NCBI GenBank assembly: GCA_964035795.1
Contig: OZ038327.1
Span: 6,142,985 to 6,206,984 of the forward strand
Reading direction: 5' to 3'
Length of the DNA stretch: 64,000 bases
From: Pterobdella sp. o SKG-2022
Lineage: Eukaryota; Annelida; Clitellata; Hirudinida; Piscicolidae
The notes under the pieces are model-generated. The model was not told where the DNA came from. It made no database searches and worked only from the letters and a program-made list of their open reading frames with translations. Below, piece after piece: positions 1-12,488 of this stretch; positions within the stretch are counted from its first letter, which is position 1, and each line of letters begins with the position of its first letter. The translations under genes were made by a program, and so were the position numbers.

Positions 1-200
<200 letters not shown>

Positions 201-1608
201 CTTGTTGCAAACAGATGCGGTGTGACGTAATAGTCGTCTGAGAAACAAATTTTAATTCCAGTGGCCTTCGCTTTTAATTTTAATAAAATGTTACTGTCAT
301 CCATTATAAGGGTGGTGATGATGATGATTCTTTCAATTATTGTTGTTTCCATTCCTATCATCAGGTTGACATTATATTATTTTAACAACAACCATAATAA
401 TAATAATAACAATAATAATAATTATAATTATAATAGTACAGACGATTTGTTGTTGTTTGTAATTGTTATTTTGATAATATTTCCGTTTTTATAATTTTTT
501 TAAATTTATGAGTGTTTTTGTTGTTTCTCCATGTTTCAATTGATATCTTTCTTATTTTTTCTCAATCATTTTGCTTATTGAGGTTTACATTATTATATTT
601 GTTTTCAGCATTGCTATTAATAGCTTTTTATTTCTTTCGACATGTTTGTTTTTATTTTTTTATATTTTAGTTTGTTATTTTTTCTATTAGTTGTTTTTCA
701 TTATTTTTTTTCTTTTATCATTATTTTTTTCCTTTTATTATTATTATTGTTTTTTTCTCTCATTAGTTTTTTTATTGTTTTTATTATTGTTATGCGCAGG
801 ACATAAAGAATCTCATAGCGGTATTGATTTTTCCTCTTCGTGCAAATTTTTAATAACTTTTTTTCCATTAATTTTCCAAATATTTTTTCATTAAATTTTT
901 ATATTTTTTAATTTTTGTTTCCAATTTTTTTTTGAGTGCTCGATGTTTTTATTTAATTTTTTCTTGAGTTTTTGATTATTTTGAGATTTGTTTTTCTCAT
1001 TAATATTTATCGTTCAAAACAACATAAAAGTTGGATATGTTGGCAATCTGCACTGTTGTTTTGCGATTTCCCACCTCATCTCATTATGCTCAAAACCCCA
1101 AAATCAACCATTCATTGTTTGAATAAACTAAAATTTTAACTTATATTCCATACCACCCTTCAAACTCAACAACTTTCGCAGATGATATTTCAAGAGTTGC
1201 ATAAATAATTATAATAATCCAATTTTTTTCTGCTCTAATCCTAAGCACAGCTCCAAACCAGATCTTTCATAATTTCTCCATCCAATCACAAGCGAGAAAA
1301 GACATTCTTCATAAAAATTCATATTTTGGTCCCACCCCTTTATGCATATTAATATCATTTGGACTTGTGATTGGTTGTTGGGCCATCCTTTTCCGTTTCC
1401 CGTGGAGCTGTGCTTCACCAATCAATAAACCACGCGCTCTTTCGTTTTGTTCATAATTTAATGGTAAAAAAATGAAAATAATAAATATAATAATAAAAGT
1501 TTAAATTAGGAAAATATAAAATTGGCAAAACAAAGTGGCATGAAGGAATTGGTGAAGATGACTTTCTTGCAATTTTCTCCAAACCATCACAAATGACTGG
1601 CGCTTATT
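201..1608. other. AT-rich flank, no gene seen
   Basis: T-rich, low-complexity DNA. Open frames here are short and hydrophobic because of the T-rich composition and match nothing I recognise. The stretch about 1020-1440 has a more balanced base composition, but I could not find a coding pattern in it on either strand. Confidence 0.6.
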
Positions 1609-1609
1609 A

Positions 1610-1740
1610 TTGTTTTTATTATTATCATCATTATTATTATCATCATTATTATTATCATCATTATTATTATCATCATTATTATTATCCTCATTATTATTAT
1701 CATCATTATTATTATCATCATTCTTTATTATTATTATTAT
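1610..1740. repeat. 15-bp TTATTATTATCATCA tandem repeat
   Basis: About eight near-identical 15-bp units of ATT/ATC trinucleotides. Any reading frame through it is Leu/Ser-rich low complexity and is not a gene. Confidence 0.85.
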
Positions 1741-2113
1741 TATCAGCAGTAGCAGTAGAATAATTATTATTATTATTGTTACTTTTGTTTTTATTATTCA
1801 TAATAATAATGAACATTATTATTATCCTTATTAAATGATGATGACGTAGGTGTTGATGTGCTGGTCACGTGAACAACTTATGAGTATATTATGCAGCCGA
1901 AATGCCCCAACTTATCGTAAATTTATATTCTCATGTACACAAGCATAAACAGGCATGAACACATACACACACATACGTAAGCACTAAAACACACACACAA
2001 ACACACACACATCCTTCAACGACAAGCTCACACATAAAGCTAGGAAGACACATAGAGGTCAAAAGATTGGAATATTGTCGTTCATGGAGATTTTTACACA
2101 TACACTCATACAA

Positions 2114-2270
2114 ATATGTAGTCATATACACATATGCTTACACAAAAACACATGGAAAGACACATATTTTAAAACACACACATATGTAGTCATATACACA
2201 TATGCCCATACACAAACACATGGAAAGACACATATTTTAAAACACACACATATGTAGTCATACACATATA
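2114..2270. repeat. 68-bp tandem duplication, 2.3 copies
   Basis: The block beginning ATATGTAGTCAT recurs at 2114, 2182 and 2250 with a 68-bp period. It sits in a CA-rich tract (about 1935-2275). Confidence 0.85.
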
Positions 2271-2315
2271 AAAAATTTTTATGATGTATTGAATGTCATA
2301 TATAGTTTTTTAAAC

Positions 2316-2407
2316 AATCATCATCAACATCATCATCATCATCATCACCATCATCATCATCTCATCATCATCACCATCATCATCATCTCATCATCATCAT
2401 CCTCATC
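2316..2407. repeat. (CAT)n microsatellite, imperfect
   Basis: CAT trinucleotides with occasional CAC and CTC interruptions. Confidence 0.9.
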
Positions 2408-2484
2408 ATAAGAATATAAAGAATCATAATAGAAGATCTCTCCGTTCGCTGGCCATTAATTAATGAATATATATATATATTGTC

Positions 2485-2710
<226 letters not shown>

Positions 2711-2835
2711 ATTCTCCAGTATGACTTTTTATATTGAATTATATGTAAGAGTATCAATTTTTACGATAAAAGCAAATTCGATTAGAAAATTAATGTATGG
2801 ATTAACAAATTAATGAGGATATAAAAAAGAAGATT

Positions 2836-3192
2836 GGGTAGATGGATGGATGGATGGACGGATGGATATATGGATAGGTGGGTGAATGGATTGGTCAGTA
2901 AATAAATACTTGGATGAACTCATAGATGGATGCATGAATGGGTTGATGAAAAATTAACCATACATTACTATGGCAAATGATCTTCGAAACAGATTACACT
3001 AATTTTAATTTTTCCTTCAAGTCAAATTGATTTTTTAAAAAAAACTCTCAAAACAATAAATTCAAATTCTACGTTGCAAATTAAATAAAAGTTTTGAGTG
3101 AGATTCAAGATAGTCACAGAGAAGTATTGGGTGAATGGATGGGTGGATGGATGGATGGAAAGATAGATGGATGGATGGATGGATGGATGGGT
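2836..3192. repeat. GGAT-rich degenerate repeats
   Basis: Two clusters of GGAT tetranucleotides (about 2836-2885 and 3131-3192) separated by AT-rich unique sequence. No gene was seen between them. Confidence 0.8.
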
Positions 3193-3749
3193 AAAGAGGC
3201 ATATTGAGAATGAAATGGCAACAGTTGGATAGCGGATTAGATAAATGAATGTGGATTAATGAAACAAGTGTTTTGTCCTTCTGTCTGTGTATGTGTTTTT
3301 CTGCCTGTGTGTGTGTAAACTTGTGTCTTTGTATGTGTCCTTCTGTCTGTTTGGGTGTATTTGTCTCATTGTATTTGGGATTCTATCTCTGTATGTGTGA
3401 CGTCAATTTGTTTATTGCTATTTTTAATTGTTTCATTTTGTATGAAGTCATTGGTTTTTTAGTTTTTGTTTTTTTTTTCATTTTATTTATTTTGTTGTTG
3501 TTGTGAATTTGGAGTTCTGGTATTTTTTGTCTCTGTGCTCTTTTTCGTTATAGTTCATTGATATCAATTGACGTCTGTGTGCATGTATGTGAGGTTGTCT
3601 GTGAATTTTTTCTCCATCTCTGTCTGGTCTGCTACATTGCTAATGTGTGTCTGTGTATATTTTTTATTGTTGCTCTGTAAATTTTATATGTGATTTGTTA
3701 GTCACGTGTGAAGTCTACATGATTTCAAAATATTTTTTAAAAAATTACA

Positions 3750-3758
3750 CACAAACAC

Positions 3759-3850
<92 letters not shown>

Positions 3851-3855
3851 CACAC
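3750..3855. repeat. (CA)n microsatellite
   Basis: About 95 bp of nearly pure AC dinucleotide, the opposite strand orientation to the GT array at 2486. Confidence 0.97.
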
Positions 3856-3949
3856 AGGTTGATTAAGACTAATCCATTGTGCAGTCTTAATTTATTTTTT
3901 TGATCAATTGCTCCATTCTCTTCTTCATCTTCTCTAATATTCATCTGTC

Positions 3950-4400
3950 CATCAGTTATTTATTCTTACTAATCCATCCATCCATCTTCCTTACCCATCC
4001 ATTCATTCATCCATCTTCCTTACCCATCAATTCATCCATCCATCTTCCTTACCCATCCCTTCATCTTTCTTCATCCATCCATTCATTCATTTTCCTCCCT
4101 CTACTCATTCATCCACCCATTCATTTATCCACGCATTCATCCATCCTCCTATCCATCTATATTTTCATAAATTTTTTTTCATCTAGCTAACTATTTTTTA
4201 GAATTCTCATTCAATCTTTCTTCCCAATAATTTATTGTTTCCACTATTTTTATTTCTTTGTTTTTGGTTTCATTCATTCATCAATCTATTCTTTCATTTT
4301 TTCACTCAGTCATGTACCTATTCATCCATATTTTCACCCATCCATCTATCAATTCATCCATCGATCCATTTGTTCATCCACCCATCCATTTATGCAACCA
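3950..4400. repeat. CATC/CATT degenerate tetranucleotide tract
   Basis: Clusters of CCATCCAT and CATTCATT units at about 3952-4165 and 4268-4398. This is low-complexity DNA, and the frames through it (Ser/His/Pro/Ile) are not convincing genes. Confidence 0.85.
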
Positions 4401-4431
4401 AACGACAAATCGTACATGAATTATTCCGGTT

Positions 4432-4471
4432 AGGTCAGAGGTCAATTGGAGGTGAGCACGTGAGCTGACCT
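4432..4471. promoter_or_regulatory. DR1 nuclear-receptor element with E-box and third half-site
   Basis: AGGTCA at 4432-4437 and again at 4439-4444, one base apart (a DR1 arrangement). A CACGTG E-box follows at 4457-4462 and an inverted half-site TGACCT at 4466-4471. DR1 sites are bound by RXR/HNF4/COUP-type receptors in other animals. Function here is inference, as no gene start is near. Confidence 0.4.
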
Positions 4472-4879
4472 CTTTAAAACGGTGTCAAAGAGGCGACAAA
4501 TGAGTTGCTCATTTGTGTTTCATAATTTTTATTTTTTTTGGATTTGAGTTTTTTTATATTATATATTTCATATTTTTCTCTTTTGTTTTTCCTGTCTTAC
4601 AATTCATTTTTTATGCTTTTTTATATTATTTTGTTTTTTTTTTGTTGATTTTATTTTCTGAATATTTTGTTCTCCACTTTGCTATGTTTCAAAACTTTTT
4701 AAGCAATTATATTTCATTTAATTTTTGAAATTATTCTTCAAATGTCATATATTTGTTCAATTTTTTGTAATTTATTTAAATATAAAAAAAATTTATAATT
4801 ATATTTTTTAATTATAAATTTTCTTTCAGAAACAAATATGAAGCAACAACTCCAGACAAATGCAATTATCGCCCAGCAC

Positions 4880-5180
4880 ATGTGTCTGTCACATACACAC
4901 GCACGTATAGGCACGTACACACACGTACATAAAGACACGTACACACGCGCACACATGTATAGACACGTACACACATACACACATCAAAAAATATATGAGT
5001 ACACATATACACATGAGTAGCCATACAAATACATACAAAAATACCACAAAACTACACGTCTGCATATAACTATGTCTTACACACATACAAACGAATATAA
5101 AATCACATACGCACATACATATTTTGTGCAAACTTTCACACGTACTCACACTCAAACACACACTCACAAAAGCACATACT
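4880..5180. repeat. CA-rich tract with CACGTACA units
   Basis: Imperfect ACAC and ACACGTAC repeats. No coding pattern. Confidence 0.75.
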
Positions 5181-5199
5181 ATTACATCATCTCACTTAC

Positions 5200-6530
5200 G
5201 ATTTCATTTGCTGACGTCATAATTGAATTTTGACTGGAATAATTATAAGATTGCATAAGACAATGATGGAGAGGTATGGGAATCTAGAGGAAGGTTGCTG
5301 AGGAATGCCTTTGAATCTGTCACCAGCTCAAACTCATTACGGGAATGCATATTTTAAATAATTAAAAATAAATCATAAGAGGAAAACTTAATAAGTGGAA
5401 TAAATTTAGAAAAAAAAAAATAAATAAATAATAAGTGAAATAATAATGATGACGTAGGCAATAAGGATGACGTAAGCAATGAGATGGGAATGTTGCTTTT
5501 CTACCTCCATTCCTGCACGCTCCACTGTCGAGATTTTAATAATAAAAATAATAGCAATAATAATAATAATAATAAAGAAAAAAAAGTTATGATTTTTTGT
5601 AGTCTTAATCTTGTTTGTCTTCTCTCTTCACTGTTTGCTTCCCATCTTTTAAAATCAATGCTGCCCGCTCTTTTATTCCAATTTTTATGGCTATTTTCCT
5701 AATTAATTATTTATTCATTGTTTTCTTATTTTTTAAATTGTATCTTTGTATTAGATTTGTTTATTTGTATACCTTACAAAAAAAATTGTTTTATCGCTCT
5801 ATTTATAATTATCATTTAGATTTTAATATTCTCGTATAAAACGAATAAATTAAAATAGAACTTAGCACAGAGGTTTTGTGAGACTAAATAATGTTATCAA
5901 CTTCTAGTGGCATCTCCATCAATTAATAAAATTTCTTTCTTGAATTCAAATGATATCTTGGTTCAGAGGTCCCACATCAAATGACATCCAATCACATGGA
6001 TTAATTTGTTTGGTGCGGAAGCGAGGTAGTTTATATGGGTGATGACGTTGGTTTAGTGTACTGAGGAAGAAGAAAAAACAAAAAAAAATAATGGAAATAT
6101 TATGAAACAAAAGAAATAATAATTAAGAATGGGATTGATGAAGATCAGATAAGGGAACTAACAAAATGGCTAGAGATGAAGAATGAGGTGAGATGATGAT
6201 GGTTTGAGCATAATATCTATGTATTATTTAGGATATAAAAAACTATTGAAAACAAAAGAAAAACGATTAAAATAAATATAATAAAATAATAAAAAATTTC
6301 GAAAAAACAAAAAAGTTAAGAACAAAGGGGGATCCGTTGCAAGCCAAACAACGCCAAAACAAACATAAATAATTAAAAAACAACAAAGCAAAAATTATTT
6401 CTTTCCTTGATGGCGCCATGTTGGTAGGCGTTTGACGTCATCACCTCTAAACGCCATCTTGATTTTTGATTTTATCTGTTTTTATAGCGTGACAATGAAA
6501 AAAATGCAGCGTTACTGTATGAATCCATTC
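5200..6530. other. Intergenic, no gene seen
   Basis: AT-rich sequence with A/T homopolymers. It contains several TGACGT-type hexamers (5213, 5452, 5469, 6045, 6434) that resemble CRE/ATF sites, two of them in a short duplicated motif near 5449-5480. No reading frame looks coding. Confidence 0.6.
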
Positions 6531-6534
6531 GCCC

Positions 6535-7165
6535 GACATTCCATCATCCATCCATCTTGCCATCATCCATCCATCTAGCTATGCATTTATAGCTATTTTT
6601 TAAATTGTGAAAATATTTATTTTTTAGATATACATTAACCGTACCTTAATCTATCCATCTTTCAAACTATCAATTTTTTCATCTATCCAACCATTCATCT
6701 ATCCATCCATCCATCCATTCATATTTAATGTATGGATGACAAACCCAAGCAATCTACAAATTCAAATGAAGAGAATCACGCTTGACACTTTATCTCGCCT
6801 GTCCTCTTTATCTTCTGTCACCTTTATTATCTTTTCATTCTTTCACCAATTCACCTTCATCCTATCCAACATTCACCCACTCTCATTCACTCATCCAAAA
6901 TCTATCCATCCTTGAAACAAGAATTAGTTCACCATCCACGTTTGCATGGATCCAATTATTATCCCATCCATCCATTCACCAACTTATCTTTTCTGAAACT
7001 AAGCCTTGCACCCACCTGTTCATCCAGCTATCCACCAGCTCATCCATCCTTCATATCTCCACCCATTCATCCTCTACCCATCCATCCATTTATCCACCAA
7101 CCTATCTATCCATTTATCCATCCACCAACCCATCTATCCATTCATCAACCCCAATCCATCCATCA
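6535..7165. repeat. CCAT-rich degenerate tetranucleotide tract
   Basis: Clusters of CATCCATC at 6535-6575, 6645-6722 and 6955-7165. Frames up to 147 codons exist but consist of Ser/His/Pro/Ile repeats and are repeat-derived. Confidence 0.8.
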
Positions 7166-7200
7166 TGTAGCGATTATTCATGGTCATCTCAATTAACCTT

Positions 7201-7242
7201 TGACCCTCAGCTTGACCTGGTTTGACCTTGCGACTGTGACCT
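7201..7242. promoter_or_regulatory. Cluster of four TGACC(C/T) half-sites including a DR4
   Basis: TGACCC at 7201 and TGACCT at 7213, 7223 and 7237, all in one orientation. The pair 7213/7223 has a 4-base spacer (DR4, the thyroid receptor/LXR type arrangement). It lies 2.6 kb upstream of the POLE start, so any link to that gene is speculative. Confidence 0.35.
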
Positions 7243-7249
7243 GCTGTAT

Positions 7250-9590
7250 CATGCATATTTACATTTGTTATTAACATTCATATTATTTTATTTGTATTAT
7301 TAGCTCTTTTTTTATTATTCTTGGAATGTTGAAATCATACAAATGTACAGACACCTAGCTTGCACAAACATTTATTAGAAGGTATTTATTAGTTGAGAAT
7401 CTAAGGTCATCTTACCAGAGACTTTGTTCATTATTTGCTTTGAGAAGATTAGCGTTTGTCTTAACACATTTATGTTGTTCAGGCCTTTCTCCTTCACACC
7501 ACATGTCTGTGGTAACTTCTCGTTGTTGGGGTCTTTTTATTCGTGGGGTGAAACCACTTTGTACTACGATCGAAACACCACTTCATGACTTTGAACTAAT
7601 TGTTAAATACTTGCACATATTTAATAGAACAGATAGTAAACTTCATAAAAATAGGGAAGCAGCCAGAGAAATATAAACAGACACACATGAAAAAAAATAT
7701 AGAAGAACAAAAGTATAAGATAAGATTCGAAAAGGCATGTCTAGACAAAATAAATTAAAAAAAAAAAAACAAAAAAAAAGAAAAAAGCAAAATCTTTAAA
7801 ATATAGGAAAAAACAGGGGTAGATAGACAGGCATTCAATGAGACATACAAACGAATACACAAACATTTGAAGGAGCACAGGGAATCACTTTAAGCCACGG
7901 AGCATTTATTCAAGGAAAGAGCTATAATTTTTGTTGCTGAGGTTTTATGATAAGATTGAACTCATGGCAAATTATAGCCTTCTAGTTAAATAAATGTTTG
8001 CAAGTTCCATTTCTTTTTGCCACTCATACTAACAAGGTTATAATATAATATAGACATACAAACAAACGGACTTACATACAAACAAACAAACAAACAAACA
8101 AACAAACAAACAAACAAACAAACAAACAAACAAACAAACAAACAAACAAACAAACAAACATAAAATCAAACTTACATACTAAAAAAAATTAAAAAAGAAA
8201 CAAAGAGAAAAAGACACAGTAGGACAAAGAGAAAGACAATTTATCATTGAGAGAACAAATTCTCAAAAGAACAATTTATAAATCGTACTGCTGTATTGTT
8301 CCTTCTAGTTATCTTGAGTGTGTGCTTTTTTGTGTGCGTCTGTCTGTATTTATGTGCATATGTGTCTCTGGATATATGCGTGTCTGTTTATGTGAATTTG
8401 TATGCACACATGTAAAGAGAGTTATTTTGCTAAAAAGCCTTTTTCTTACTCATTTTTTGAAGTTTGATGGCATTCGTCATCTTCATCATTATTATATTAT
8501 CATCATTATCATTCTCGTCATCATCTTTACAGCCATTTTTTCTTATCTTCTTCCTTTTCACCACCATCACTATGACATCACTATTTTGTGCACAAGTAGC
8601 TATTATGAGAGGGCTAATGTTCCTGATAAGAAATGACGGAAACAAAAAGTTGCGAAAATAAAAATATGATGTAACATAATAACAAAGCGAAATAAGAAAT
8701 GAGCTTGAATAAAAAGGGAAAATCATGAAGTGGGATTTGAATCCCATCAAGACACCATCTTCTCCATCACATCTTCATCCTTCTCGCCACTGCCAACACT
8801 CACCCTCTTCACCACACCACCCTCATTCCCCCACACTCCAACACACTTACCCTCATCACCCCCTCCACCACACCACCCTCATTCTCCACCTCTCCTCCCC
8901 TTTGGTGGGTAGATGTCACATGACAATGTAATTACCAATGCTGCGATATTTATGATTTTCACAGGCACTATTTATGATTTTTGGATCTAATATTCCCGCC
9001 ATATTAATCACCTTCTTCCGGCGACCATTTCGGGAAATATTTGAAGGTTGCTATGGTGATGATACGATTTATCGACCTTATTACCTTCTCCTCTGTGTGT
9101 GTATGTGTGTAGTATTACGAAACATGTTTTGCATGTGGTGCTTTTGGAAGTATTGTTGTGAATTTTTGATGTTATAATGTTGTCATTTAGTAATATTTCA
9201 CTTGTATTTGTTAGAGTTATTAGTGATATTATTGTTTGTGTGTGTTGCATGGTTATGTGCGGAAGATAAGCATGATGAGGATGTTGTTCAAAGGGCTTGC
9301 ACCTAGATTTTATAGCGCTGTACACTCGTGCGTAAATTTTATTTCCTCGCTTCGCTTTTAAATTATTTGCTCAAACTTTTAGTTTAAAAGATTGATTTTG
9401 TCAGCTTGGTCGTTTGTGTTTTGAAGTCCTGAGTTCAATTCAATTATGAGTCCACGTGTTTTGAAACTTCATGTTAAGCTTTTCCTCGCAAAGATAAATT
9501 ATTAAAGACTCGCATATTTGCCGACCATTATATCTCTTGTTTTTCAACAATTTAGTAAATTTTATCAAGTTTGAAACTATTTATATTTAT
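7250..9590. other. Intergenic, no gene seen; includes (AAAC)n at 8079-8160
   Basis: Mostly AT-rich unique sequence. It includes a clean (AAAC)n tetranucleotide array at about 8079-8160 and a C-rich CACC/CATC tract at about 8755-8905. The small open frames have no recognisable domains. Confidence 0.6.
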
Positions 9591-9714
9591 TTTTATTTCT
9601 AATAATTACATTATCAAATTTTAAAAATAGTTTTGTAATTAAACTTCTCGACTTTTATTTCTAATAATTACATTATCAAATTTTAAAAATAGTTTTGTAA
9701 TTAAACTTCTCGAC
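9591..9714. repeat. Perfect 62-bp tandem duplication upstream of POLE
   Basis: Positions 9591-9652 and 9653-9714 are identical 62-bp copies placed head to tail. The duplication ends 173 bp before the POLE start codon, so it lies in the probable promoter or 5' UTR. Confidence 0.95.
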
Positions 9715-9740
9715 GAGAATGTAAACATTCACGGACGAGT

Positions 9741-9751
9741 TTTGGCGCCAA
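9741..9751. promoter_or_regulatory. Palindromic E2F-type site TTTGGCGCCAA
   Basis: A perfect palindrome matching the E2F/DP consensus on both strands, 137 bp upstream of the POLE ATG. POLE and other replication genes are classic E2F targets in animals, so position and gene identity fit S-phase regulation. The sequence is observed; binding is inferred. Confidence 0.6.
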
Positions 9752-9887
9752 CTTTATATTTTTACCGCTCATCGTTGTAACTTTTAAACATACATTTTTC
9801 TGAGTTTTATGGTATTTAATTTTTAATTTTAAATATAATTAGAATATTTAATTCAAAAATTTTAAGATTTTCTTTCTCACTCTGAAG

Positions 9888-12488
9888 ATGTCTCGGTACG
9901 GAGAATATGATGGCGATGAAGAAGAAGAGGAAGAAAAATATGAAGATGAAGATACCACAGATTCAACTATAAGGTTTATTTTTTGCTGCGATATTTTAAA
10001 AACTCAGAACTTCAATAGATTTCTTTTTCTGTTTCCAAATCATGTGCATCCCATCATTTATTTTCAATCATCTGCATATTATCCATGATTAAATACAAGC
10101 TTTTTTTTGATATCTACATATATTTATCCATTAAGGTGCACCAATTAATCATTGAATCTAAGCCAATAAAAATAATTCTGACAGTTTATTACATGGTAAG
10201 CTCCACTTTAAACATTCTTTGTGTTTCAAATATTTTACAACTTTAATGCGTCAACATCATAGGAATGTAAAGTCAACCCATTCTTGTACCAAACACCCCT
10301 TTCTTCTACACTAGTACAATTGTTCTTATGTGGCTTTTATGAAATCTCAAACTGGGTTGTTATTATCACCAAAATTTCCACACTCACATACATACATACA
10401 TTATTCAATGGTCCTTCATCAACCCTCAAGTTGTTCAATCTCACATCAGGAAAGAAGATTCTTCAGAGTATCGTCTGCAGAGGTTGTTGCAGAATGAAGT
10501 GATAGATGCCAAATTTGGCTTTGTCAAGTTCCAGGAGCCAGGAACCAAACTTGGATGGCTTCTCAACTTCCAATCTGTATGACTATTCTTCTGTTGGCTT
10601 TATTATCAACAATTACTTTCTTATTTTTTTCATTAATTTTTTCATGTATTAATTTAATTTCGCTTTGAGTTTATTTTTTTATTTTGCTATTTTATTCGAT
10701 GGCCATTTTTACCTAACCACCATTTCAACCATCCTTTCACCACCCACCATATTTATCTGAAGGGGGACTTGGTTGATAAAGATCGAGGTGTGATCAGCTG
10801 TGTGGACTACTTTTTTATTCAGGAAGATGGAGTCAGATTCAAGGTTGGTTATTGTTATACTTACATTCTCATATCATTGTCAATAATTAGCCTCCGAAAT
10901 GGGAATCATAAAATCACGATAAAATTTCTAATTTTTTGTTGAGACAAAGCTTTTTGATATATTTTCTATATTAAATATCTAATTTAGAATCATTTTGTGG
11001 GGTTGCTTCTGTTTCGATTATGCAATTTTCATGAGTTATACAACAAATGTTAGAATGGATGAGTATATAAAATAATGCTGGTCATGTATGTAGATTTTCA
11101 TTCCATATTTCTTGCCATTGTTTACCAGCCACAACTAACATTGGAACATTGTCTTCAGTACCTTTCAGTTGCAATTACATCGACCAATCAATTACATCCT
11201 ATCTTTCTGCTGAATTTCATCCATCCGCATCATTCCACCACCCTTCAACCACCCACATCATTCCACCAGCCCAATCGCTACTCACCACACTGTTCATACC
11301 TCAATCTACCAACATCATTCACAGGTATCTCAACACCATAAAGCATACATGTACATAGGTGTATTGAGTGGTTGCGAAGATGACTTGGTGTTGTTTGTGA
11401 GTAAGAAATATAATGATGTAATATCAGGTGTTGAAGTGGTAGCTAAAGAAGATCTTGATTTGGTAGGTGGTCAGGGTTGGGGGTTGTGTTGTTATGGTTT
11501 TAAGAGGTAGTGATGTTATATGAGAATGAGGTCGAATGTGGTTTGATTTGTATTGTTGTGTGAATGTGAGATAGTGTGGTGTTGTGTATGTGTGAGTTAG
11601 TAGTGTGTTATTGTTCATTTATGGCTTAGTGGTGTGGTGTTGCATGGATGTGATTTAGTGGTGTGGTGTTGTATGGATGTGATTTAGTTCTGTGTTGAGA
11701 CTGTAATGTAACTGACATCGACCTTCCCAGGCAAATCACCTCGTGGGCATTAAAAGAAAACTCCTCAAAATATCTTTCCACTCTGTTGAAAATCTTATCA
11801 AGGTCTTATTTATAATATCATTTAATATTGATTATTATCATTTAATATTGTTTATTATCTTTCAATAATAAATGACCAATATGAGATTATACTGCTGTGA
11901 ATGTCCAAGCAACTAGGTACACATCAGCTGAAATATATATTTCCTCCACTCAACTCTATAATTTACATTCAATATTGTTCACTAATTGTTATCTAATGTT
12001 GTTTTTAAATTTTGCTCATTATTTATCATTATTATTATAAGCTAATAAAACATTATTATCCAATCAAAGGTTAGGAAAGAGTTTGTGCCATTCATAAGGA
12101 GGAACAAGGACAAAAAATATCATAAGTACATTTTTGTTATTATTATTGTTGTTGACGCATTTCAATATATTGTTTTTTTCAACAGTTCAAAGAGAAGTTC
12201 ACATCCACTAGACAACATTGTGGAATTGAGGTTCAATAACAATAATAGAAATAAAAATATGGTGAATAATAACAATAAAACGGTATCATTTCACAAAAAA
12301 AATGAATCAAAAAACGACAACGAATCACACCTCAACACACATCACACTCCTGCAGAGAACATGACGTGCCCTACCACCTGAGGGTAGCCATTGACAACAG
12401 AATCATGGCGGGAAAGTGGTATGACGTCACAGTCGATCAAAACAAGCAGACGAGTATTGTGGCTCGAAGTGATGTGGTTGGGAATCCA
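9888..12488 (+). CDS. POLE: POLE exons 1-8: N-terminal domain (residues 1-246)
   Basis: Exons: 9888-9973, 10450-10576, 10763-10843, 11325-11462, 11731-11802, 12070-12125, 12186-12230, 12356-12488. The first exon encodes a Glu/Asp-rich leader unlike the vertebrate N-terminus. Conserved blocks then follow: a [20 protein letters not shown] stretch (exon 2), [10 protein letters not shown] (exon 3), KEDLDL then NHLVGIKR (exons 4-5), and [16 protein letters not shown] across exons 7-8. Exon 7 is only 45 nt. A longer frame runs from exon 6 through the following introns but ends at a stop, and the spliced form restores the family pattern. Confidence 0.93.

Noticed and set aside
12085..12381. Single 98-codon gene at the exon 6-8 region of POLE
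   Set aside because: It reads through two short introns; only the spliced exons 6, 7 and 8 match the polymerase family, and their phases fit.
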